NCBI RefSeq assembly: GCF_016584105.1
Contig: NZ_NRSM01000003.1
Span: 62,001 to 126,000, forward strand
Direction: 5' to 3'
From: Ectothiorhodospira shaposhnikovii
Lineage (GTDB): Bacteria; Pseudomonadota; Gammaproteobacteria; Ectothiorhodospirales; Ectothiorhodospiraceae
DNA: 64,000 nt
Shown: piece by piece, positions 1 through 6,831 of the stretch
Numbering within the stretch: position 1 is the first letter of the stretch
Layout of the letters: each line of letters starts with the position of its first letter
The notes under the pieces: generated by a model
Told to the model about the DNA's origin: nothing
The model's input: the letters and a program-made list of their open reading frames with translations, nothing else
Databases searched by the model: none
Program-made: the position numbers and the translations under genes

Positions 1-1346
1 GGCAACAGACCGGCAGGTGCGTTCCAGGGGGCCTGCAGATAGCTGTCCGGTAGCCGTTTCAGCTCCGGCACCCAGCGCCGGATATAGTCTCCCCGGCCAT
101 CGAAGCGCTCTCCCTGCAATACCGGATTGAATACCCGGAAGTAGGGGGCGGCGTCGGCCCCGCAGCCGGCGGTCCATTGCCAGCCCAGGGTATTGGATGC
201 CAGGTCCGCATCCACCAGGGTGTCCCAGAACCAGCGTGCTCCCGTCTGCCAGGGAATGCGCAGGTTCTTGACCAGCAGCGAGGCAGTGATCATCCGTACC
301 CGGTTGTGCATCCAGCCCGTGTGCCACAGTTCCCGCATTCCGGCATCGACCAGGGGGATGCCGGTGCGGCCCTGACGCCAGGCTTGCAGCTCGGTTTCGT
401 AGTCCCGGGGGGCACGCCAGGGGAAGTCCGCAAAACGTCCATCCAGCGGCTGTTCCGGGGTATGGGGAAAATGAAACAGCAGATGGAAGGCGAATTCCCG
501 CCAGCCGATTTCCCGCATGAAGGCCTCCACCGAGGCGGTGCCGCTTGCCCCGGCTCCCTGTGTCAGCAGGGGCCGGCAGGCCCGGATCAGCTGCCTTGGG
601 CCGATCTCACCGAAATGCAGGTGGGGGGACATGCGTGATGTGCCCGGCTGTCCCGGCAGGTCCCGGTGGGTCTTGTAGGTCAGGATCGCCCCGGAAAGGA
701 AGCGCTCCAGCGCCCGGTGGGCACCTTCCTCTCCTGGCTGCCAGCAGGCGGCCATGCCCTGGTCCCAGGGGATGCGGGGCAGCAGGTTGAACCGTTCCAG
801 GAGTTCGCTGCCGGGCCAGTGTGCCGGTGCTGTGATGGCTTCCGGCCTGGTTTCCATGTCATCGGGCAGCCCCATGGCGCAGCAGGCTTTCCAGAAGGGA
901 GTGAATACCCGGTAGGGTTCGCCGCTCTTGTTGCGGACCGTCCAGGGTTCGAACAGCAGGGCGCTGTTGAAGCTTTCCACCACCAGACCCCGATCTTTCA
1001 GCGCTGCCTTGATCCGTTGGTCCCGTTCCATCAGGACGGGTTCATAAACCCGATTCCAGACCACCTGTTCGGCTTCCGTCTCATGGATCAGTTGCAGGAG
1101 TGCCTCAAGGCTGGGACCCCGGCGCAGCGTCAGGCGCGAGCCCAACCCTTCCAGGGACCGGGACAGGGCCGTCAGACTGTGATGCAGCCACCAGCGGGAG
1201 GCGGCTCCAGGGGGCCAGGGGGCCTCTTCTTCCGGGGCGTGGATGTGGACGGGGATCACCGGACGTCCTGTCCGCAGGGCATGGGACAGGGCCGGGTTGT
1301 CGGCCAGCCGCAGATCCCGGCGCAGCCACAGCAGGATGGGTTTCAT
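1..1346 (-). CDS. phr: Deoxyribodipyrimidine photolyase, C-terminus cut by window edge
   Basis: DNA photolyase: uses FAD and light to reverse pyrimidine dimers in the cytoplasm. Translation of the minus strand starts MKPILLWLRRDLRLADNPAL, the classic N-terminal antenna-domain opening. Near the window edge it has the FAD-binding/DNA-binding signature: a WQWTAGCGADAAPYFRVFNP segment followed by GRGDYIRRWVPEL and a YLQAPW motif. About 448 codons are present; only the last few tens of residues lie outside the window. The start codon overlaps the stop of the upstream MerR gene by 4 bp (ATGA), so the two are probably co-transcribed and light-controlled. Photolyase rather than cryptochrome is inferred from the motifs and the LitR-type context. 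Confidence 0.93.
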   Translation of the reverse strand, partial: MKPILLWLRRDLRLADNPALSHALRTGRPVIPVHIHAPEEEAPWPPGAASRWWLHHSLTALSRSLEGLGSRLTLRRGPSLEALLQLIHETEAEQVVWNRVYEPVLMERDQRIKAALKDRGLVVESFNSALLFEPWTVRNKSGEPYRVFTPFWKACCAMGLPDDMETRPEAITAPAHWPGSELLERFNLLPRIPWDQGMAACWQPGEEGAHRALERFLSGAILTYKTHRDLPGQPGTSRMSPHLHFGEIGPRQLIRACRPLLTQGAGASGTASVEAFMREIGWREFAFHLLFHFPHTPEQPLDGRFADFPWRAPRDYETELQAWRQGRTGIPLVDAGMRELWHTGWMHNRVRMITASLLVKNLRIPWQTGARWFWDTLVDADLASNTLGWQWTAGCGADAAPYFRVFNPVLQGERFDGRGDYIRRWVPELKRLPDSYLQAPWNAPAGLL

Positions 1347-2299
1347 GGGTATTTCACCATGGGATTCCGGGGTTGTAGCAGCCGGCCGCTGATCCATTCG
1401 GTGGCCGCTTGCGGATCCGGGGGCAACAGGTGAATGCCCTGGCCATGCCAGGCCGAGGGAGATTGTCCGCCCTCGGCCAGGGCCAGAAAGACCGGGATGT
1501 GCAGGGTGGCGGCCCATGGTTCAAGCTGCGCGGCCCGGGGATGCTGTCCGCACAGAACCATGCCTGCCGGTGCGGCCTGACGGGACAAGGACCCGATGGC
1601 CGCCAGGGAGAGCGGGCCCGAGAGACGCACGACCTGCAGTCCCCGGACGGCGAGCAGCAGGGACAGCAGGATCAGTTCCAGGTGGTCGGTTTCATGGGGC
1701 AGGGGGGCGATGCCCAGCACGGGGCCGGTGCCGTGGTGCAGCTCATGACGCAGGCGGGTACTCAGGGCGTGAAAGGCCCAGGCCTGGAAGAACCGGCTTT
1801 CCGCCTCCGCGTCTTGCGCCGTGTGTTGTGCCAGACTCTGGTGCAGCGGGTGGATCAGGTGGCACATCACCTGTTGCAGGGGAAACAGGGATATGGCGTC
1901 ACCGTAGACCTTTTCCAGTCCCCGGGTGTCGAATCGTCGTGCCGCATGTTCCATCCGGTTGCGGTAATCCTGCCAGGCATCCGCCGTGACCCGGAGCGGG
2001 GATGCCTGTGGGGGAACGACGGAGGAGGCCGGTGGAGGGGTTTGTTCCAGCACGCCGGGAATCTGGCTGATGGAAATCCCCTGTTCCAGCAGGATCAGTA
2101 CCTGTTGGATGCGCTCGATGTCCTGAATGCTGTAAAGCCGGTGTCCCTTGGGGGTGCGCCGTGGCGTGATCAGGCCATGACGTCGCTCCCAGGCCCGTAG
2201 TGTCACCGCGTTGACGCCGGTGACCGAGGACACGGTGCGGATGGGATAGAGCCCGTCTTCGTCCGAAGGGGGCAGGCGAAAGGCCGGCGCAGTGTTCAT
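1343..2299 (-). CDS. litR: MerR-family light-responsive regulator, LitR/CarH type
   Basis: 318-residue MerR-type repressor. The N-terminal winged helix-turn-helix reads YPIRTVSSVTGVNAVTLRAW then ERRHGLITPRRTPKGHRLY, the CarH/LitR signature. The C-terminal half resembles a cobalamin-binding helical bundle plus Rossmann domain. The CarH adenosylcobalamin motif W-x9-E-H is here W-x9-R-H (WAFHALSTRLRH), and the ExHxxG box is degenerate (HETDHLEL), so B12 binding is doubtful; some LitR proteins work without B12. The start at 2299 was chosen over an upstream in-frame codon at 2371 because the latter would run across the operator repeats. Downstream photolyase and divergent SDR/NTF2 genes match known LitR regulons. 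Confidence 0.85.
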   Translation of the reverse strand: MNTAPAFRLPPSDEDGLYPIRTVSSVTGVNAVTLRAWERRHGLITPRRTPKGHRLYSIQDIERIQQVLILLEQGISISQIPGVLEQTPPPASSVVPPQASPLRVTADAWQDYRNRMEHAARRFDTRGLEKVYGDAISLFPLQQVMCHLIHPLHQSLAQHTAQDAEAESRFFQAWAFHALSTRLRHELHHGTGPVLGIAPLPHETDHLELILLSLLLAVRGLQVVRLSGPLSLAAIGSLSRQAAPAGMVLCGQHPRAAQLEPWAATLHIPVFLALAEGGQSPSAWHGQGIHLLPPDPQAATEWISGRLLQPRNPMVKYP

Positions 2300-2307
2300 C
2301 TGCAGGA

Positions 2308-2337
2308 TTGTACAATCATTGTATAATTTTTGTGTAG
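2308..2337. promoter_or_regulatory. Three 11-bp-phased operator repeats for the MerR/LitR regulator
   Basis: Three copies of a TTGTRYAR-like octamer start at 2308 (TTGTACAA), 2319 (TTGTATAA) and 2330 (TTGTGTAG), exactly 11 bp apart and in direct orientation. CarH tetramers are known to bind 11-bp direct repeats of this kind, placed over the promoter. The array lies between the divergent regulator and SDR starts. The second repeat contains a TATAAT (2322-2327) that could serve as a -10 element for the SDR gene. Autoregulation and control of both directions is inferred. Confidence 0.75.
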
Positions 2338-2362
2338 ACCTTTGGGCGGCAGGAGAATGGCA

Positions 2363-3145
2363 ATGACGCATCAGACACAGACAGTAACCCCGGTTTCGGT
2401 AGTCTGGCTGGTGGGTGCCAGCACCGGCATCGGCAAGGCCCTGGCCCTGCGCCTGGCCGCCACCGGTCGGCGCGTGGCGGTGACCTCTCGCAACCGCGAG
2501 CGGTTGCAGGCACTGGCGGATCAGTCTCCGGTGGCCGGTGCCATCGAGGTCTTTCCCGGAGATGTCACCGATACCCAGGGCATGACCCGCCTGGCCGCAC
2601 AGATCGAATCCCGGATGGGTCCCATCGGGACGGCCATCTTCAACGCCGGTGACTATGAGCCCATGGGGCTGGAGGACTTCGATCCCGACCTGTTCCGGCG
2701 CATCATCGAGGTCAACTACCTGGGCGTGGTGAATGGGCTGGCGGCGGTGATGCCCTCCATGCTGTCACGGGGCGAGGGGCAGATCCTGGTGACCGCCAGC
2801 CTGGCCGGGTATCGGGGCTTGCCCAGGGCCGCGCCCTATGGGGCCTCCAAGGCGGCTGTGATCAACATGGCCGAGTCCCTGCAGCCCGAGCTGGCCATGC
2901 GGGGGGTGCAGCTGCGGGTCATCAATCCCGGCTTCGTGAAGACCCCCATGACCGACAAGAACCGCTTCCACATGCCCTTTCTCATGGAACCCGAGGCGGC
3001 GGTGGATGCCATCATGAGGGGGCTTGAGGGCAAGGGGTTTGAAATCAGTTTTCCCCGCCCCTTTGCCCTGATCATGAAAACCCTCAGAATATTGCCCCAT
3101 CGCCTCTTTCTGGCGCTGACCCGACGCATGGTGGACAGTCGATGA
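2363..3145 (+). CDS. Short-chain dehydrogenase/reductase in light-regulated cluster
   Basis: 260-residue classical SDR. The Rossmann cofactor motif GASTGIG is near residue 20, followed by TSRNRERL (Arg suggests NADP(H)), the NAG motif, catalytic Ser in VTASLAGY and YGASK (Tyr/Lys). The start at 2363 is chosen over 2357 because AGGAG at 2351-2355 is 7 nt away from it and only 1 nt from the other ATG. It overlaps the next gene by 4 bp (ATGA). SDRs of this type are regularly found with phr and LitR-type regulators; the substrate is unknown. A hydrophobic, basic C-terminus (about 30 residues) may associate with membrane. Confidence 0.88.
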   Translation: MTHQTQTVTPVSVVWLVGASTGIGKALALRLAATGRRVAVTSRNRERLQALADQSPVAGAIEVFPGDVTDTQGMTRLAAQIESRMGPIGTAIFNAGDYEPMGLEDFDPDLFRRIIEVNYLGVVNGLAAVMPSMLSRGEGQILVTASLAGYRGLPRAAPYGASKAAVINMAESLQPELAMRGVQLRVINPGFVKTPMTDKNRFHMPFLMEPEAAVDAIMRGLEGKGFEISFPRPFALIMKTLRILPHRLFLALTRRMVDSR

Positions 3146-3582
3146 ATGAACAGATGGATGTCTGGGCACGGCAATACGCCGATTTTTTTTCCCATCTCAA
3201 GGAACCGGATCTGGGGCGGCTGGATGAGTTTTTCACGGTGGATGCCCGTTTCAAGGACCCTTTCAATGACGTCACGGGTCTGGATCAGATCGCTGCGGTA
3301 TTCCGGCACATGTTCCGTCAGTGTCCCGCCCCCAGATTCTATGTGCACCGATGGGCCGTGCACGGCAATACCGCCTTCTTTCACTGGCGTTTCATGGATC
3401 GTGACGAGGATGCCCATGGCCGCATGAAGCTGGACGTGGACGGCATCAGTCGCGTGCTTTTCAACGATGAGGGAAAGGTGTTCAGTCACGTGGACTACTG
3501 GGATCCGGTGGAATATCTCTATGATCAGATCCCCCTGCTGGGTGGCCTGCTCAGGTTTGTGCGCCGGCGGATCGGGATCTGA
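3142..3582 (+). CDS. Nuclear transport factor 2-like / SnoaL-like protein
   Basis: 146 residues with the features of the NTF2-like cone fold: an N-terminal helix (WARQYADFFSHLK), the F..DA.FKDPFNDV segment, and a C-terminal half containing H-W-R-F and VSHVDYWDP. The family includes isomerases, hydrolases and ligand binders; no specific reaction can be assigned. It is translationally coupled to the SDR gene by an ATGA overlap and is probably part of the same light-induced unit. In other gammaproteobacteria such SDR plus NTF2-like pairs sit beside phr and LitR. Confidence 0.82.
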   Translation: MNEQMDVWARQYADFFSHLKEPDLGRLDEFFTVDARFKDPFNDVTGLDQIAAVFRHMFRQCPAPRFYVHRWAVHGNTAFFHWRFMDRDEDAHGRMKLDVDGISRVLFNDEGKVFSHVDYWDPVEYLYDQIPLLGGLLRFVRRRIGI

Positions 3583-3666
3583 TGTCCCGCGGTGTTGAAT
3601 CTTTGTCTTGCACCGAAGTCTTAAAAGACCATACCCTGCATAAGACTCAAGCTTGAGGCCGGTATC

Positions 3667-3987
3667 ATGTCAGATCGCATCCATTCCCGTTCCCATGCCC
3701 TCTCCGGTGATCTTTCCTTCATGATGGGAAGTCTGGTCATGCTGACCGGACTGGTGTTCACCCTGCAGACGCCCGTGTCACAGGATGCCGTGGCTGATCT
3801 GTTCAGCGGCATGGAGAGCCCCACCCTGGCCCGAACCCTGGAGATGTGGCCCGGCAATCCGCCCCCCTGGATGGACGGGGATCAGCTGATGACCGAAGAG
3901 GTGGAAGATCTGCCGATGCTGCTCGGGGGTGATCGCCGGACCCATGATGACGCAGCGGCCTTGCGCGAGCGTCCCGCCGCCAGATGA
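3667..3987 (+). CDS. Small putative membrane protein, unknown function
   Basis: 106-residue ORF with a GAGG-like ribosome-binding site about 10 nt before the ATG. It has one hydrophobic stretch (residues about 17-35, FMMGSLVMLTGLVFTL), then an acidic middle (MTEEVEDLPM) and a basic, disordered tail. No family recognised. It stands alone between the NTF2-like gene and a strong hairpin shared with the convergent cyclic-di-GMP gene. Its reality rests on the ribosome-binding site, position and lack of a competing ORF. Confidence 0.5.
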   Translation: MSDRIHSRSHALSGDLSFMMGSLVMLTGLVFTLQTPVSQDAVADLFSGMESPTLARTLEMWPGNPPPWMDGDQLMTEEVEDLPMLLGGDRRTHDDAAALRERPAAR

Positions 3988-3996
3988 CCGGCAATC

Positions 3997-4045
3997 CCGC
4001 CGAGCCGTGACGGCCGCTCCGTGGGCGGTCATCACGGCTCGGCGG
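3997..4045. terminator. Bidirectional hairpin between convergent genes
   Basis: Perfect 14-bp inverted repeat CCGCCGAGCCGTGA (3997-4010) / TCACGGCTCGGCGG (4032-4045) with further pairing inside. It sits at the 3' ends of the small membrane protein gene and the EAL gene; the right arm includes the latter's stop codon. There is no long T-tract, so intrinsic termination is inferred. Confidence 0.55.
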
Positions 4046-6389
4046 AATGGGATGATTCCGTTTGCGGGCCAAGCAGCTTTTCGCATTGATCCGGAGGAAG
4101 TGGGCGGCCGTAGAGATATCCCTGTGCCTGCTGGCATCCCCGTTCCCTTAGCCAGGCGGCCTGCGCCGGGGTCTCGACACCTTCCGCGATACAGATCAGG
4201 GACAGGCTCCTGGCCATGGCCAGCACCGCCTCAGCGACGCTTTCCCCCTCTTGGTCGCCCCCGGCTTCCAGATCCTGTACGAAGCGTTTGTCAAGCTTCA
4301 GGGTGTCTACCGGGAAACGCCTCAGATAGGCCAGGGAAGAATAGCCGGTGCCGAAGTCATCCACGGACAGTGAAATACCCCGTTCCACCAGTTGCCGCAG
4401 TACGGAGACCGCAGTATCCATGTCTTCCATCAGGCCACTTTCCGTCAGTTCCAGTTCCAGAGCCTCGGCGGGCAATCCCGACAGCGCCAGCGCCTTTTCC
4501 ACCCTTTCCAGCAGATCCGCCTGGTAGATCTGCACGGTGGACAGGTTGACCGCCATGGTCAGTGTCGGATGACCGTGTTCCCGCCAGTACTGGGCCTGAC
4601 GACACGCTTCCCTCAGGACATAATCTCCGATTTCAATGATGGTGCCGTTGGCCTCGGCCCTGGGGATGAACATGTCCGGGGGCACGTTCCCCCGGTCAGG
4701 GTGCTGCCACCGCAACAGCGCCTCCACACTGACGACAAGGCCTGTTTCCAGATCAATCTTGGGTTGGTAATGCAGGGTGAACTGCCCTTCCTTCAGCCCT
4801 CTTTCCAGGTCCTGGTCCAGTTGCTTGAGGCTGGTGTGATTGGCCAGCATCACCGGCTCGTACGAGCGGATGTTCCGCCGGTTGTCGGATTTTGCGTGTT
4901 CCAGGGCGAAGGCAGCCAGGGAGAGCAGTTCCGCGGCATGTTCGGGATAGGGAGGACAGGTAACCAGACCGGCCTTGCCGCCTGTGTCGATCCGCCTTTG
5001 TCCCACCTCCAGAGGGGTGTCCAGTGTCTGTAGGGCCCGTTCCGCCAGGGCCGTCGAATCCCTCGCATCTGCCTGATGTTCCATGAACAGGGCGAACTGA
5101 TCTCCATAGATCCGTGCCAGCAGCATGTCCGGGGGACTGGTGGCCCGGATGTTGTCGGTCACCTGCAACAGCACCTGATCCGCTACCGACTCACCCCAGA
5201 TCCGGTTCACATCCGCAAACCCCTTGAGGTCCAGCAGGCAAAGGCTGCATGGGGTTTGGGTCGATCTGGCGGATTGCAGTCTTTGCTCCAGCAATTCGGT
5301 GAAGTAACGTCGATCGGGCAGGTCCGTCAAGGGGTCATGGCGGGCCATGTGAGCAATCCGATCCATGGACGCCTGATACATCCTGTAGCGGCGGATGAGA
5401 TCGCGGGCAATGGCGGCCGATAGTCCCAGGCTCAGACTCAATAGCACCAGAATGGTGATCAGCAGCACGGTCACCTCATGCCGGGCCCGTTTCCGGGCGT
5501 CACTGGCCTTGGTCATGATTTCCCTGGCAAGGGTTATCTCCAGTTCCAGCAGGGCATCAATCCGTTCGGTGGTGACATGGAACCATCGAACGGCGTTCAG
5601 ATACTCGGGTTTGTCCGCCGCACCGTAATTGAGGATGGCGGCACGGGTGGCCAGCAACTCCTGGTTGGCTGGCTGGGCTTCGATGCTGATGAGGATGTCA
5701 GCCAGATGGGCGGGGGCGAGCGCCAGGAACTGGCGACGATGATTGCCCTGAATGGCAACCGCGCTGACATAATGCTGGAACACCAGCGAGTCTGGTGTTT
5801 GTGCGCTCAGCCAGGCGCTGCCCAGTGCCCGCTCAAGACCCGAGTACTCCTTGAAGAGGAGCAGCGGCCGGTAGGTGGTGATGAGTTTTTGGATATCCGC
5901 ATTGGGCAGTGCCTCGGGGATATGGGTGGCAATGAGGATCATTGCTTCCACGAGGCGGTTGTAAAAGGGCAGGGCCTCTATGGGCTCCAGCCTGAGGTGG
6001 TCCACCTCGGTGCGGTGGTTTTCCAGTTGATCCAGATCGTTCAGCACCTTTTCCATGAGCTGCTGAAAGATGGGATCCCTGATATCCAGGGCATGTCTTG
6101 CCAGGGGTATGAATCGCTCCATGACGGCATCCGTGCTTTGTCGCGCCCCTTCCATAATCGTCTGGAAATCGTTGTCCTGGGCACTGAGAAAACCCACGGA
6201 ACTGCCTCGTTCCGTCTGCAGGGCGTGGATCAATCTCTTTCCTTCCAGGGCGAGACCCGCGGCAGCCAGACCCCTGGACACGTCATGGCTGAACTGTTGC
6301 CGGTCAAAGAGCGCCATGCCGGCTATCACCATGAAGGCGATGATGGGGACGCCGATGGCCAGGCTGATTCGGGGTCCGAGTCGATCCAT
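4032..6389 (-). CDS. NIT-GGDEF-EAL cyclic-di-GMP protein (GGDEF degenerate, EAL intact)
   Basis: 785-residue membrane sensor. An N-terminal transmembrane helix (LAIGVPIIAFMVIAGMAL) is followed by an NIT-like all-helical sensor domain (residues about 35-300; ERGSSVGFLS is typical of nitrate/nitrite-responsive sensors), a second TM helix (about 310-330), a GGDEF domain and an EAL domain. The GGDEF signature is YGDQF, so cyclase activity is probably lost. The EAL domain keeps EALLRW, ELTES, DDFGTGYSSL, KLDKRF and EGVET, so it should hydrolyse c-di-GMP. The ATG at 6389 follows GGAGGG and directly precedes the first TM helix; the longer frame reaching 6581 reads through a decayed DUF302 fragment and is rejected as coding. 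Confidence 0.87.
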   Translation of the reverse strand: MDRLGPRISLAIGVPIIAFMVIAGMALFDRQQFSHDVSRGLAAAGLALEGKRLIHALQTERGSSVGFLSAQDNDFQTIMEGARQSTDAVMERFIPLARHALDIRDPIFQQLMEKVLNDLDQLENHRTEVDHLRLEPIEALPFYNRLVEAMILIATHIPEALPNADIQKLITTYRPLLLFKEYSGLERALGSAWLSAQTPDSLVFQHYVSAVAIQGNHRRQFLALAPAHLADILISIEAQPANQELLATRAAILNYGAADKPEYLNAVRWFHVTTERIDALLELEITLAREIMTKASDARKRARHEVTVLLITILVLLSLSLGLSAAIARDLIRRYRMYQASMDRIAHMARHDPLTDLPDRRYFTELLEQRLQSARSTQTPCSLCLLDLKGFADVNRIWGESVADQVLLQVTDNIRATSPPDMLLARIYGDQFALFMEHQADARDSTALAERALQTLDTPLEVGQRRIDTGGKAGLVTCPPYPEHAAELLSLAAFALEHAKSDNRRNIRSYEPVMLANHTSLKQLDQDLERGLKEGQFTLHYQPKIDLETGLVVSVEALLRWQHPDRGNVPPDMFIPRAEANGTIIEIGDYVLREACRQAQYWREHGHPTLTMAVNLSTVQIYQADLLERVEKALALSGLPAEALELELTESGLMEDMDTAVSVLRQLVERGISLSVDDFGTGYSSLAYLRRFPVDTLKLDKRFVQDLEAGGDQEGESVAEAVLAMARSLSLICIAEGVETPAQAAWLRERGCQQAQGYLYGRPLPPDQCEKLLGPQTESSHSAEP

Positions 6390-6463
6390 GAACCCTCCGG
6401 AGGGGGGGTGATCCACTGATGGAAACAGTATCCTGCGTCGTGGTTCGAGAGTCCATACCGGCA

Positions 6464-6592
6464 GAAAATACAGTAACTTCCCCGCGATCTCCTCCGGCAG
6501 GGTATCCACCGCTTCCAGGTCTTTCCGGGGCCGTGCACCATAGTAACGGGGCTTGGCCTCCATCATGTGCCGCAATAGCACTGCGCTGTATC
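6464..6592 (-). pseudogene. Decayed DUF302 gene fragment (3' end, internal deletion)
   Basis: The minus strand here encodes a broken copy of the DUF302 gene at 13546-14043. Its translation contains SAVLLRHMMEAKP and LEAVDTLPEEI, matching SAVLSRRMMEAEP and LEAVDTLLDEI of the intact gene, with clear nucleotide identity in both blocks. Between them about 90 bp are missing relative to the intact copy, an in-frame loss of 30 codons. The 5' half is absent and the stop codon position has become CTG, so the frame reads on towards the cyclic-di-GMP gene. Best read as a relic of a duplication, not as a functional domain. Confidence 0.72.
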
Positions 6593-6831
6593 CGCGGTTT
6601 CCCTCCGATAGCTTTCCTCCCCGATTTGCTTCTCTCTTTTGTTTTTTAAGGCATTGAATTTAAAGATTTAATATTTTGGCCGACACGCGGTCGACTTGTC
6701 CTGTCAGTGGGCGACGGGGCTATGCTGCCGTCACCGGTCACATTGATCATGTCTTCGGCGTGATCAATGTGAGAGTGCGGCACAACACGGGAAAGCAGGG
6801 GATGATGTCGATGGGTGGCAGGATTGGGTCC
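6593..6831. other. AT-rich intergenic region between divergent genes
   Basis: The gap upstream of the PPC-repeat gene contains an AT-rich stretch (about 6640-6677) likely to hold a promoter, though no convincing -35/-10 pair could be fixed. It also holds the inverted repeat listed at 6739-6771. An in-frame TTG at 6676 could extend the downstream protein by 52 residues, but the extension has no ribosome-binding site and would hide the signal peptide. Confidence 0.4.
6739..6771. promoter_or_regulatory. Perfect inverted repeat upstream of PPC-repeat gene
   Basis: CACATTGATCA (6739-6749) and TGATCAATGTG (6761-6771) form a perfect 11-bp inverted repeat around an 11-nt spacer. It could be an operator for a dimeric regulator or an mRNA 5' hairpin. 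It lacks a T-tract and is about 60 bp upstream of the chosen start. Function is not established. Confidence 0.45.

Noticed and set aside
6390-6581. Extension of the NIT-GGDEF-EAL ORF by 64 residues
   Set aside because: The extra part is the decayed DUF302 fragment read through its lost stop; the ATG at 6389 has its own ribosome-binding site.
6676-6831. TTG start of the PPC-repeat gene
   Set aside because: No Shine-Dalgarno, and the signal peptide begins only after the ATG at 6832.
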